Assembly (NCBI GenBank): GCA_029248885.1
Contig: JAQWIL010000037.1
Span: forward strand, 52,207-116,206
DNA: 64,000 nucleotides
Direction: 5' to 3'
Source of the DNA: Flavobacteriaceae bacterium
GTDB lineage: Bacteria; Bacteroidota; Bacteroidia; Flavobacteriales; Flavobacteriaceae
The notes beneath the pieces were generated by a model that did not search any database, had not been told where the DNA came from, and saw only the letters and a list, made by a program, of their open reading frames with translations. Both the position numbers and the translations under genes were made by a program. The stretch's first letter is position 1, and each line of letters starts with the position of its first letter. Shown here in pieces: positions 55,909 to 64,000 of the stretch.

Positions 55909-57111
55909 CTATTTAGGATAACAACAGTAATACTTGGTTACGGCTTTGGTGAGCATTTTTAAATTTGATTCATCTGAACCTGCCAATAACTCTTTGGTAC
56001 CTTCATTCTTGTCAATTAATATAATCGGAGATTGCTCCAAATTGTATGCCATGTTTTTCATCTTCCCATCAAAAACAAAGTAGTGTACCTCCTGAGCGGA
56101 TATGCCCAACTTGGACATCGCTTTGTATTTTTGTTTCTCAATAAAATCATGGGAGAACGGCTCATTACTGACTTCGATTTTTGGCAAACGACGGTTTAGA
56201 ACCATCTCACATAGTGACGAATACACACGATCTTGGTGAGCAACCCCTGCTTTGATCATGGAAAGTATGTCCACATCATCAATTGCCGCATAGTGCTTTA
56301 TATCAAGCTTTCGTTTTGAAGAACGTTTGGCAGATAAAAAGTATAATAAGTCAGGAGATGTCTGGATGGAGTCCCCATTTTGCAACAGTTCTCTAGCACG
56401 CAATATGATTCGCTTGAGCACTTCCTCTGCCACATAACTCGTTTTGTGAAGATAAACCGACCAATACATCAAGCGTCTTGCGAGTAAAAACTTTTCAATC
56501 GAATACATTCCCTTTTTTTCAACAACCAATTCATCTTGGTGTACCCGTAACATGGCGATGATTCGGTCAGTACTAATATTGCCCTCCGTAACACCAGAAT
56601 AGAAACTATCTCTCTTTAAATAATCCAATCGATCCATATCCAATTGAGAAGAAATCAATTGGTTAAAAAAAGGACGTTTGTATTTTCCTTCAAACATTTG
56701 GATCGCCAGACTGAGTTTTCCATTGTATTTGTCGTTGAGCATTTTCATCAAAGAAAGTGACCAAAATTCATGGGAAACATTCTCAATCAGAATCCCTTCG
56801 AGGGCATGGGAAAAGGGGCCATGACCCAAGTCATGAAGAAGAATAGCAATCATGGCGGCTTCTCGTTCGCTTTCCGAAATGGGAGTTCCTTTTGTGTTGA
56901 GGATATCTAAGGTTTTACGCATCAGGTGCATTGCCCCTAGAGCGTGAGCAAAACGGTGATGAGTAGCTCCATTAAAGACGTAATGAGAGAATCCCATCTG
57001 CTGGATTCGTCGGAGTCTCTGAAACACAGACTCTTGGATGATGGTGGAAATAAACGGCGTAGGAATTGAAATAAAACCGTAAATTGGATCGTTATAATTC
57101 TTGAGTCTCAA
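55909..57111 (-). CDS. HD-domain phosphohydrolase (dGTPase-like family)
   Basis: A 400-aa protein with an HD metal-dependent phosphohydrolase domain. Metal ligands appear in HHRFAHALGAMHLM, LLHDLGHGPFSHALE and the later LDMDRLDYLKRDSFY, as in dGTP triphosphohydrolase-like proteins of the YwfO/SAMHD1-like group. The N-terminus NYNDPIYGFISIP is typical of the Flavobacteriia form. I place the start at a TTG (57111) because the open frame upstream runs into porX on the other strand, and because TATATTTG lies 15 nt before it. Probable nucleotide substrate, unproven. Confidence 0.88.
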   Translation of the reverse strand: MRLKNYNDPIYGFISIPTPFISTIIQESVFQRLRRIQQMGFSHYVFNGATHHRFAHALGAMHLMRKTLDILNTKGTPISESEREAAMIAILLHDLGHGPFSHALEGILIENVSHEFWSLSLMKMLNDKYNGKLSLAIQMFEGKYKRPFFNQLISSQLDMDRLDYLKRDSFYSGVTEGNISTDRIIAMLRVHQDELVVEKKGMYSIEKFLLARRLMYWSVYLHKTSYVAEEVLKRIILRARELLQNGDSIQTSPDLLYFLSAKRSSKRKLDIKHYAAIDDVDILSMIKAGVAHQDRVYSSLCEMVLNRRLPKIEVSNEPFSHDFIEKQKYKAMSKLGISAQEVHYFVFDGKMKNMAYNLEQSPIILIDKNEGTKELLAGSDESNLKMLTKAVTKYYCCYPK

Positions 57112-57126
57112 ACAGTAGAATTTAAA

Positions 57127-57134
57127 CAAATATA
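57127..57134 (-). promoter_or_regulatory. -7 element for the HD phosphohydrolase gene
   Basis: TATATTTG on the minus strand, exact consensus, 15 nt before the TTG start; it lies in the 28-bp gap divergent to porX. Confidence 0.58.
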
Positions 57135-57139
57135 CACAT

Positions 57140-58687
57140 ATGGAGTCGATACAGGTGTTATGGGTAGATGATGAAATCAGTCGATTGCAACCACACATCC
57201 AGTTTTTGGAAGAAAAAGGATACCATGTCAATCCATGTACAAATGGTCCAGATGCATTGGAATTAATCCGAAAACAAACGTTTGACGTTGTTCTTCTTGA
57301 CGAAAACATGCCTGGTATGGATGGATTATCGGTCTTGAGTGAAATCAAACAAATCCTTCCTAACCTTGCCGTTATCATGATTACAAAGAGTGAGGCAGAA
57401 ACCCTGATGGAGGAAGCCATTGGCTCAAAAATAGCAGACTACCTGATAAAGCCCGTCAATCCCAATCAGATTTTATTGTCTTTGAAAAAAAACTTGGATC
57501 ACTCGCGTCTGGTAACTGAGAAAACCTCGCTGGATTATCAACGTTCCTTCCAGGAACTCAATATGGAAATCAGCCAGGCAAATGACTATGCAGACTGGGC
57601 TGCCATCTATCAAAAACTTTGTTTTTGGGAATTGGAACTCGATGCTTTGGAGTCGAATGATTTACAAGAGATTCTCAATCACCAAAAGGCAGAAGCAAAT
57701 CATCAATTTTCCAAATTTATATCGACCAACTATGAAGATTTAGTCATGGGAGACAGTCCTTTGGTTATGTACCATCAAATGATTGAACAACTGGTGTTGG
57801 AAAAGATGCCAAAAGACAAAACAACGCTTCTGGTTGTAATCGACAATCTTCGTTATGATCAATGGCGGGTTTTACAAACGCACCTCTCCCCTTTCTACAA
57901 GTTGCAAGAAGAAATGATTTGTAGTAGCATTTTACCAACTGCAACTCAGTATGCTAGAAATGCATTATTCGCTGGAGAATTACCCGTTCATATCAAGAAA
58001 TTATACCCCAACTTATGGAAAGACGATTCCGACCCTGGGGGTAAAAACCTATTTGAAAAAGAATTGTTGAGTGCTCAGTTTGCTGCTTTAGAACAGGACA
58101 TGTCGTTTAGCTACCACAAAATCACTCGTCTGGAACAAGGATTAAAACTTGCTTCCCAACTGCAAAATGAAGCCAATAACGACCTATGTGTCGTCGTTTA
58201 CAACTTTGTCGATGTGATTTCTCATGCCAAAACTGAGATGGAAATCATCAAAGAACTGGCATCTTCAGACAAGGCCTTCCGGTCGTTGACGTCCACATGG
58301 TTTCAGAACTCTCCTTTATTGGACATTATCAAACGTGCGCAGTCATTGGGCTTTACCTTGATGATTACCACAGATCACGGCACCATCAATGTACGTCAGC
58401 CCTCCAAAATTTTGGGAGACCGAGAATCGAGTACCAACATTCGATATAAGACAGGGAAACGTCTCAATACGGAAGATAAAAATCTCTATACAGTTTCCAA
58501 CCCTGAAGATATTGGCTTACCTAAAATCAATTTGTCTAGCAGCTTTACTTTTGCTACAGAAGATCGGTATTTGATCTATCCATCAAACTACAATCACTTT
58601 GTCAACTTTTATAAAAACACCTATCAACACGGTGGAATTTCTCTAGAAGAAATGCTGATTCCTTTTGCGGTGCTTTCCCCCAAGTGA
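57140..58687 (+). CDS. porX: PorX, type IX secretion system response regulator with PglZ domain
   Basis: A 515-aa protein combining a CheY-like receiver (about 1-120; acceptor Asp54 in LLDENMPGMDG, Lys in LIKPVNP) with a helical linker and a PglZ/alkaline-phosphatase-like domain (about 200-515). The latter shows VVIDNLRYDQWR (metal Asp), LPTATQYARN with the nucleophilic Thr (267 or 269) and ITTDHGT. In Porphyromonas PorX works with the sensor PorY and sigma factor SigP to control type IX secretion genes, and its PglZ domain is reported to hydrolyse oligonucleotides. Its presence implies a type IX secretion/gliding system. tsaE follows within 14 nt. Confidence 0.93.
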   Translation: MESIQVLWVDDEISRLQPHIQFLEEKGYHVNPCTNGPDALELIRKQTFDVVLLDENMPGMDGLSVLSEIKQILPNLAVIMITKSEAETLMEEAIGSKIADYLIKPVNPNQILLSLKKNLDHSRLVTEKTSLDYQRSFQELNMEISQANDYADWAAIYQKLCFWELELDALESNDLQEILNHQKAEANHQFSKFISTNYEDLVMGDSPLVMYHQMIEQLVLEKMPKDKTTLLVVIDNLRYDQWRVLQTHLSPFYKLQEEMICSSILPTATQYARNALFAGELPVHIKKLYPNLWKDDSDPGGKNLFEKELLSAQFAALEQDMSFSYHKITRLEQGLKLASQLQNEANNDLCVVVYNFVDVISHAKTEMEIIKELASSDKAFRSLTSTWFQNSPLLDIIKRAQSLGFTLMITTDHGTINVRQPSKILGDRESSTNIRYKTGKRLNTEDKNLYTVSNPEDIGLPKINLSSSFTFATEDRYLIYPSNYNHFVNFYKNTYQHGGISLEEMLIPFAVLSPK

Positions 58688-58697
58688 TCTATTTTTG
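58664..58697 (+). promoter_or_regulatory. promoter for tsaE, -7 element 4 nt before the start
   Basis: TTTG at 58664-58667 and TATTTTTG at 58690-58697, 22 bp apart, with CACC between the box and the ATG at 58702. The -33 element lies inside the end of porX. Confidence 0.72.
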
Positions 58698-58701
58698 CAC
58701 C

Positions 58702-59106
58702 ATGGTACTGGAATATACTTTGAAAGAAATCGATCGTGTTGCCAAACAGCTTATCGATTCGTTTTCTCATTCCATAGTCGCGATGAGCGGTCAAATGGGA
58801 AGTGGTAAAACCACACTGGTTCAATCGATCGTTTCCCAATTGGGAAGTGAGGAAATTGTTAGTAGCCCCACCTTTGGACTGGTTCATGAGTACAATATTC
58901 CCAATGGAAAGCTCATCCATATGGATTTGTATCGTTTGGAACAGGAGAGTGAGCTTGAACAGCTCGGTTTTGACGATTATATCTCCAGTGGTAATTTGTG
59001 CCTTATCGAGTGGCCAGAGCTAGCAGCAAAGCACATCCAAAGCGGGTGTCACCACTTGAATATCGAATGGGTTAATGATCACAAACGCAAATTGAATTTC
59101 AAATGA
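58702..59106 (+). CDS. tsaE: tRNA threonylcarbamoyladenosine biosynthesis ATPase TsaE
   Basis: A 134-aa P-loop protein of the t6A pathway that works with TsaB and TsaD. Walker A GQMGSGKTT is at residues 30-38, with VSSPTFGLVHEY and the IHMDLYRLEQ and CLIEWPE motifs. ATG 58702 is chosen; the GTG at 58684 would add six residues reading through the -7 box and is rejected. The next gene overlaps its stop by 4 nt. Confidence 0.95.
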   Translation: MVLEYTLKEIDRVAKQLIDSFSHSIVAMSGQMGSGKTTLVQSIVSQLGSEEIVSSPTFGLVHEYNIPNGKLIHMDLYRLEQESELEQLGFDDYISSGNLCLIEWPELAAKHIQSGCHHLNIEWVNDHKRKLNFK

Positions 59107-59429
59107 GTTTCTTAAAACGTTTGTCATACTATCTCGGTGGATTTTCGGTTGGTATCGTATTGTTACTCTTTTTTTTGGGTGGCAAAAATACGCGCTGTAC
59201 CTATGGCCCTGATGCACGTGTGATCAATAATTTTTCCAAAAAAGAATGGGTCTTTAACACGCCCACAAATGACAGCATTGATCGAAGTCAGTTTTTAAAA
59301 GGAGGTGATATTGTTTTTTCCAAAAGCCGAGTTGGCCTCGACAGCTGCAATATCTACCGATTGCGACTTCCCCATGCTATATATGATGTTAAAAATTGCG
59401 ATAGCATTGCTTATTTCACAACTCTTTAG
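59103..59429 (+). CDS. small membrane-anchored protein, DUF4258-like
   Basis: A 108-aa protein with one N-terminal hydrophobic helix (RLSYYLGGFSVGIVLLLFFL, about 6-25) and a small soluble domain with GPDARVINNFSKKEW and FLKGGDIVFSKSRVG. I take it to be the DUF4258-like envelope protein often seen after tsaE in Flavobacteriia, from memory and not certain. ATGA overlap with tsaE shows cotranslation. Its end overlaps the convergent proline dehydrogenase by 14 bp. Function unknown. Confidence 0.7.
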   Translation: MSFLKRLSYYLGGFSVGIVLLLFFLGGKNTRCTYGPDARVINNFSKKEWVFNTPTNDSIDRSQFLKGGDIVFSKSRVGLDSCNIYRLRLPHAIYDVKNCDSIAYFTTL

Positions 59430-60597
59430 TCGTAGTAGTTCTTCGTTTTAATTCCTTCAGCAATAGCTCAAGTTCTTTTGTCGTTTGTCCAGCTATCGCT
59501 GTGTTCTCCTCTGCTCTTCTAGCCAGATAAGGAACGAGTTTATCCATCGGTCCAAACGGTACAAACTTGACCACATTATACCCCTTGTTGGCCAGAATAA
59601 AACTCATGTGATCGCTCATGCCCAGCAATTGGCTAAACCAAATCCGATGATCGTTGTGCGCAATTTCATATCGATCCATGAGCTGAAGAGCTTGACTCAC
59701 ACTGTCTTCGTTATGTGACCCCAAGACAATTGCGATGTTGGCAAGATGCTTGACGCAATAATAAACCGCAGCGTTAAAACTTATATCTGTTTCAGACTTG
59801 GAGGCGCAAATGGGACTGGAAAGGCCGTATTTCTGAGTAATTTTTCGTTCTTTCTCCATATAGGCGCCACGTACCAGTTTTAGACCTAGATAAAACCCTT
59901 CTTTTGTTGCCAGGTTATGCATCTGCTGGAGACGATGATTTCCGTCGACTAAATACAATTGTACAGTATTGTACAAAACAGCTTTTGAAATATTGAACTC
60001 CCGCATCAAATCTAAAACCAGTTGATCGGTTGCAATTTGCATACTGTATTCTTCGGCATCGACCAGCAAAGCAACCCCATGTTCCTGCGCAGTTTGGCAA
60101 CAGGAACGAAATCGATTCATAATCCTATTCCAAGCGATTTGTTCTTCTGCATTAAGCGACTGTTTCGCATTTATTTTTTGAAATAAATGCTTGTGACCAA
60201 AAGAGGTTGGCTTACAAACACTAAAAGGGACATTATTTGTTTTGCCGGCGTGAATAATCAGCTTTTTCACCATCGCACAGTTTGTGTCGAACTCGCTTTC
60301 AGTAGAACTATCTTCAATGGCATAATTGAGATAAGAATGCACCCCGTATTTGGAAAGCGAAACAACCGTAGATTCACATGCTTGTAGGGATATCCCTGCA
60401 TAAAACGGTCGAAACAACCAGCGTTGAAGATGTTGTATCCCTGGTAATTGTATATGACCAAAGCGTTTCATTAGCTGAATACCGAATTTTGAAATTCTTG
60501 GGTTTGACAGCAACCGAAATAAACGCACCAATTGCTTAAGTTCTTTTGTTGAACGATGCGCAAAAGTGTAAGAATGGTTGTTAAAAATATCACGCAT
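59416..60597 (-). CDS. proline dehydrogenase
   Basis: A 393-aa FAD enzyme oxidising proline to pyrroline-5-carboxylate, separate from the P5C dehydrogenase (a monofunctional PutA-type barrel). Motifs: YNTVQLYLVDGNHRLQ, GLKLVRGAYMEKER, LGSHNEDSVSQAL and QLLGMSDHMSF, all characteristic of the proline dehydrogenase TIM barrel, plus the end RRAEENTAIAG. ATG 60597 is preferred; the TTG at 60606 is possible. No exact -7 box upstream on this strand. Confidence 0.95.
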   Translation of the reverse strand: MRDIFNNHSYTFAHRSTKELKQLVRLFRLLSNPRISKFGIQLMKRFGHIQLPGIQHLQRWLFRPFYAGISLQACESTVVSLSKYGVHSYLNYAIEDSSTESEFDTNCAMVKKLIIHAGKTNNVPFSVCKPTSFGHKHLFQKINAKQSLNAEEQIAWNRIMNRFRSCCQTAQEHGVALLVDAEEYSMQIATDQLVLDLMREFNISKAVLYNTVQLYLVDGNHRLQQMHNLATKEGFYLGLKLVRGAYMEKERKITQKYGLSSPICASKSETDISFNAAVYYCVKHLANIAIVLGSHNEDSVSQALQLMDRYEIAHNDHRIWFSQLLGMSDHMSFILANKGYNVVKFVPFGPMDKLVPYLARRAEENTAIAGQTTKELELLLKELKRRTTTTKEL

Positions 60598-60646
60598 ATA
60601 ATCCAAACTGTTTGTTTTACAACATTTAAAAATAAAACATTTGGGT

Positions 60647-60654
60647 TACTTTTG
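60647..60654 (+). promoter_or_regulatory. -7 element directly before the aroB start codon
   Basis: TACTTTTG then CATC then ATG at 60659; exact consensus, 4 nt from the start codon. The TTG at 60641, an alternative start in frame, is upstream of the box and is rejected. Confidence 0.7.
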
Positions 60655-60658
60655 CATC

Positions 60659-61729
60659 ATGGCTGAAAAAAAGATTGACAAACCATCGATTAGCACGGTA
60701 CTTTACACGGAGAAAGGTTGGAATCGGCTTGACGAAACGGTCGGGTCAAACCAGTACACTTCAATCTTTGTACTCACTGACAGCAACACCAACCAAAACT
60801 GCTTACCCCTTTTTGACAACCACTTTCAGCACGCTTACACTCTACTGACTATGGAAGCTGGTGAAACCAACAAACATCTTGCGACTTGCGAAGATTTGTG
60901 GGCTTTACTATCCGAGCAAGGAGCCGATCGCAATAGCTTATTGATCAACCTCGGAGGCGGTGTCGTTACTGATTTGGGCGGCTTTGTCGCCTGCACCTAC
61001 AAAAGAGGAATTGATTTTATCAATATTCCCACCTCACTGCTCGCCATGGTCGATGCTTCAGTTGGTGGAAAAACTGGTGTGGATTTTCAAGGATTAAAAA
61101 ACCAAATCGGAATCATTAAAGAGCCAGAGTTTGTTGTGCTAGATGATGTCTTTTTACAAACGCTACCCCAAGATGAACGTAGAAGTGGATATGCCGAAAT
61201 GCTAAAACATGGACTCATAGCAGATGCGGATTATTTTTCGGTATTATCATCAAAACCAATCGATTTAAACGATCAAATCACAGAACATATCCGTCATTCG
61301 GTCAGTATCAAGAGTCAAGTGGTTACCGAAGATCCTTTTGAACAGGGTTTGCGTAAAATTCTCAACTATGGTCATACCCTAGGACATGCGATTGAAACCC
61401 ATTTCCTTGAGCATCCAACTAAAAATCGTTTGTTGCATGGTGAGGCCATTGCGATTGGGATGATCATGGAAGCCGAATTATCGTGCCGTACCACAAATTT
61501 GACAGTGGAAGAGCGTGACCGAATCAAAACCGTTTTTTCATCGATTTATGACCCTGTCTCGTTTGCAGAAAGCGATGTGATTGCAATCAAAGGATTACTG
61601 AAGCACGATAAGAAAAATCAATCGGATCAAGTACGCTTTGTACTGCTACAAGCCATCGGAAAACCAGTCATCGATTGCCTGGTTAGCGAAGATGATATCA
61701 ATGCTGCCTTTCAGTTCTACGCTGACTAA
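60659..61729 (+). CDS. aroB: 3-dehydroquinate synthase
   Basis: A 356-aa NAD- and metal-dependent enzyme of the shikimate pathway. NAD-binding LINLGGGVVTDLGGFVA (about 100-116), PTSLLAMVDASVGGKTGVD and the metal-binding residues in GYAEMLKHGL, NYGHTLGHAIE and HGEAIAIGM are all intact. With aroC at 27400 it provides two of the seven steps. The stop overlaps the convergent ppc stop by 4 bp. Confidence 0.97.
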   Translation: MAEKKIDKPSISTVLYTEKGWNRLDETVGSNQYTSIFVLTDSNTNQNCLPLFDNHFQHAYTLLTMEAGETNKHLATCEDLWALLSEQGADRNSLLINLGGGVVTDLGGFVACTYKRGIDFINIPTSLLAMVDASVGGKTGVDFQGLKNQIGIIKEPEFVVLDDVFLQTLPQDERRSGYAEMLKHGLIADADYFSVLSSKPIDLNDQITEHIRHSVSIKSQVVTEDPFEQGLRKILNYGHTLGHAIETHFLEHPTKNRLLHGEAIAIGMIMEAELSCRTTNLTVEERDRIKTVFSSIYDPVSFAESDVIAIKGLLKHDKKNQSDQVRFVLLQAIGKPVIDCLVSEDDINAAFQFYAD

Positions 61730-64000
61730 GCGGAGTTTCGACTCGCATTGATATTTCCAAATAGCGAGCGGGTTACCATTTTTTCAAGAATTTCATCACT
61801 CCCCTTTTCGTGTAGTTTACCCAATGCATATTGTTGGATCGTCAACAGTGGTAATACGATTTTTTCACGCATCATAATCGATGCTTTTCCAGCTGGCTCA
61901 TTTTCCATCAATTCAGACTGTCCACTAAGCTTTAGCAAGTATTTCTTGGAGCGTTTGTATTCCGCATAGATCTGATCCCAAAACGCACCGTACTCTGGAT
62001 CGTTTTGCATATAGGCAGTGAGTTTGAAAAACGATTTGGTCAAACTCATCATGGAGTTATACACCAGTGTTCTAAAGAAAGCGTTGTTTTGATACAAAGC
62101 CAACACCTGATCAAAACGCCCTGATTCTTCAAATTTCTCTAAGGCCAAGCCCACACCATAAAATCCTGGTACATTTTGTTTTAGCTGGCTCCAACTCCCA
62201 ACAAATGGGATTGCACGAAGAGCTGAAAAATCCAAAGACTTGGATTTCCCTCTTTTGGTTGGACGGCTACCGATATTGGTTTTGGCGTAAAACTTCAAGG
62301 TGCTCATATGCTCCAAATAAGGCAAGAACTTTGGGTGAGACTTAAAATCTTGATAGGCCTGATAACTTGTTTCGGCAAGCTCATCCATGGTTTGCCGATC
62401 TTCGACAGACAACTCCGACGAGCTGCTGTTAAAAACCCGATTGGCAATCCCTGAGCTCAAAAGTTGTTCGAGGTTGTACTGGCAAGAATTAACCGTACCA
62501 AAGTTCGAACTGATCGTTTGCCCTTGAACGGTGATTTGAATTTCATCCGATTCGATGCTATCTCCCAGCGACGCATAAAACTGGTGAGTGTTTCCACCAC
62601 CACGTGCTGGTGGCCCACCTCTTCCGTCAAAGAATAAGGCCTTGATCCCATGCTTTCGGGAGACTTCGGTAAGCTCTTCCTTGGCGCGGAAAATACTCCA
62701 ATTCGCCATCAGATAACCACCATCCTTTGTGCCATCTGAAAATCCGAGCATAATGGTTTGCTTGTCTCCTCTCTCACGTAAGTGATTACGATAAGTTGGG
62801 TTACTATACACGATATCCATCACCTTAGGCGCAATACTCAAGTCGGTAATGGTTTCAAAAAGCGGCGCCACATCAACAGTGGGTTCTTCCCAGTTACTCA
62901 GGCGGATCATCGCAAAGACTTCAAAGATGTTTTGTGCGGTTTGGTTGTTGCTAATGATGTAGCGATGGCAACCGAGCTGTCCGTTTTTCGTTTGAATCTC
63001 TTGCATGGCGCGAATCGATCCAAGGGTTTTATTGACGAGTTCGTCGGAAAAACTCTCTGGAGATAAATCTCCCTTGAGTGTGGTTAGAAATTCAATTTTC
63101 TCCGCTTCGTCAAGTTGTAAATAATCTACATCCTTACTGACTACACCTTGCTTTTGAGCACCTTTGAGCAAAGTCATAAAGGCCTCGTGGTGGACACGCG
63201 AATCTTGACGGATATCCAAACTGGCAAAATGATACCCAAAGGTATTGACCTTATTGAGTAAGGCATCGACTTCTTTGGCAAACATCCCATGATAATCCAA
63301 CACCAAAAGCTCGTGAATCTGTTTCAGCTTTGCGGTCAAGTCGGCAAGAGAAATCTCGGGTTGTTCTTTTTTGCTAAAGATGCTGTTATACAGCTTGGTT
63401 TCGATGTCAACAGCAATATCCTCTACCCCTTTAAAAGTGAGTCTTCTACGCAATTTGCGGATATCACGATAATAGTTCCGAATCACATTGCTACGCAGTC
63501 CCTGAGCCGTTTCAAGCGTGATGTCTGTGGTAACAAAAGGGTTTCCATCTCGATCTCCACCGGGCCAAAATCCAAGATTGATCAATGGGTTTACAAAGTC
63601 TTCCTTATCAAAAATGTTGTTTTTGATATACTGATGGATATTGCTGACCGAATGATAAAACACGTGCTCCAAATACCACATCAGGCTTTTTGCTTCGTCA
63701 AGTGGCGTTGGCTTTTCTTTCTTAAAAAAAGGAGTTCTACCGAGTTGAGCAAGCAAAATTTTGATGGAAGGCAAATCATTGGCCTTAATGGCAGTTGACA
63801 AATCTGTGATAATCCCCAGAACAGAACCAGGATAAAATTGTGTCGGGTGAGCAGTGAGTACTGGTCGTACTCTAAAATTGCTCAGATAATCTTTTAAAGC
63901 CGCTGTTTTTGATTTTTCAGCAGCCTCTTCTTTAGAGCTTCTCAGGGTTCCTCGTCCACTAAAATTATTGATTTCTGTGAAGGCAGCATCTTCAACGGCA
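61726..64000 (-). CDS. ppc: phosphoenolpyruvate carboxylase (C-terminal part, cut by window end)
   Basis: At least 757 codons are inside the window and the frame continues beyond base 64000. The first active-site motif VLTAHPTQFYPGSVLG lies at about 63845-63800, so the real start is further right. Others: GFWPGGDRDGNPFV, LGFSDGTKDGGYLMANW and the FDGRGGPPARGGG loop that binds bicarbonate/PEP. The C-terminus LFGNINASRNSA fits. The TAHPTQ (rather than TAHPTE) variant is seen. It replenishes oxaloacetate. An ATG-free TTG at 63801 is not the true start. Confidence 0.97.
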   Translation of the reverse strand, partial: AVEDAAFTEINNFSGRGTLRSSKEEAAEKSKTAALKDYLSNFRVRPVLTAHPTQFYPGSVLGIITDLSTAIKANDLPSIKILLAQLGRTPFFKKEKPTPLDEAKSLMWYLEHVFYHSVSNIHQYIKNNIFDKEDFVNPLINLGFWPGGDRDGNPFVTTDITLETAQGLRSNVIRNYYRDIRKLRRRLTFKGVEDIAVDIETKLYNSIFSKKEQPEISLADLTAKLKQIHELLVLDYHGMFAKEVDALLNKVNTFGYHFASLDIRQDSRVHHEAFMTLLKGAQKQGVVSKDVDYLQLDEAEKIEFLTTLKGDLSPESFSDELVNKTLGSIRAMQEIQTKNGQLGCHRYIISNNQTAQNIFEVFAMIRLSNWEEPTVDVAPLFETITDLSIAPKVMDIVYSNPTYRNHLRERGDKQTIMLGFSDGTKDGGYLMANWSIFRAKEELTEVSRKHGIKALFFDGRGGPPARGGGNTHQFYASLGDSIESDEIQITVQGQTISSNFGTVNSCQYNLEQLLSSGIANRVFNSSSSELSVEDRQTMDELAETSYQAYQDFKSHPKFLPYLEHMSTLKFYAKTNIGSRPTKRGKSKSLDFSALRAIPFVGSWSQLKQNVPGFYGVGLALEKFEESGRFDQVLALYQNNAFFRTLVYNSMMSLTKSFFKLTAYMQNDPEYGAFWDQIYAEYKRSKKYLLKLSGQSELMENEPAGKASIMMREKIVLPLLTIQQYALGKLHEKGSDEILEKMVTRSLFGNINASRNSA

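Noticed and set aside
57112..57420. Longer N-terminus of the HD protein
   Set aside because: The open frame extends 103 codons into porX on the other strand, but the extension is low-complexity and the -7 box at 57127-57134 would lie inside it.
63289..63798. 169-codon open frame on the plus strand
   Set aside because: Antisense to ppc; composition follows the complement of the enzyme and there is no promoter.

Overview
The window is chromosomal core DNA from a member of the Bacteroidota, most probably a marine-type Flavobacteriia with a compact genome. The evidence is a fused LpxC-FabZ protein, the type IX secretion regulator PorX, fused E1 alpha/beta 2-oxoacid dehydrogenase, a TonB-dependent receptor, bifunctional HisB and HisIE, and many copies of the Bacteroidota -7 promoter element TAnnTTTG. 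Shine-Dalgarno sequences are essentially absent. No rRNA, tRNA, CRISPR array, prophage or insertion sequence was seen.

Layout: 1-187 end of a transaldolase-family aldolase; 249-1871 an ABC-F protein; 1868-7365 pheT with two small downstream genes, and recG (both on the minus strand); 7466-10359 uvrD/pcrA and a YciO-type gene, ended by a bidirectional terminator; 10418-12779 OmpA lipoprotein, glycosyltransferase and an orphan nuclease-like protein; 12802-16193 holA facing the fused E1 dehydrogenase; 16251-22552 a uvrA-LOG-pseudopeptidase operon; 22599-26182 acpH, glmM, a lipid A acyltransferase and a rhomboid protease; 26177-33079 a TlpA-like lipoprotein, aroC, a dicarboxylate symporter, DCC protein, mutS2 and ung; 33080-39472 a spondin-domain lipoprotein, nucleoside phosphorylase, SUI1 protein, a 2OG oxygenase, alanine dehydrogenase, gamma-glutamyltransferase and one unknown; 39631-42524 a looser region with a truncated TonB receptor, DUF2461 and several very small membrane proteins; 42530-49609 the complete eight-gene histidine operon with its own attenuator; 49647-55881 a seven-gene operon lpxD-lpxC/fabZ-lpxA-efp-sucD-fabG-prohibitin; 55909-59429 an HD phosphohydrolase, porX, tsaE and a small membrane protein; 59416-64000 proline dehydrogenase, aroB and the 3' part of ppc.

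Genes work together in several groups. The his genes form one coupled transcript (mostly 4-bp ATGA overlaps) controlled by a leader peptide MKKNTHIHHLFTLSQAS and a terminator/antiterminator pair. Lipid A synthesis (lpxA, lpxC, lpxD, a late acyltransferase) and fatty-acid genes (fabZ, fabG, acpH) are spread over two loci. DNA repair is strongly represented (recG, uvrD, uvrA, mutS2, ung). Part of the chorismate pathway (aroB, aroC) and anaplerosis (ppc) are also present.

The most noteworthy points are the his attenuator; a set of genes whose -7 box lies only 4-6 nt before the start codon (predicted leaderless mRNAs); a palindromic double -7 box shared by two divergent genes; an ABC-F protein with one intact and one degraded ATP site; a peptidase-like protein without its zinc motif fused to a probable outer-membrane barrel; and a lipoprotein with a spondin-type domain. 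I did not find a clearly novel multi-gene defence or mobile system here.
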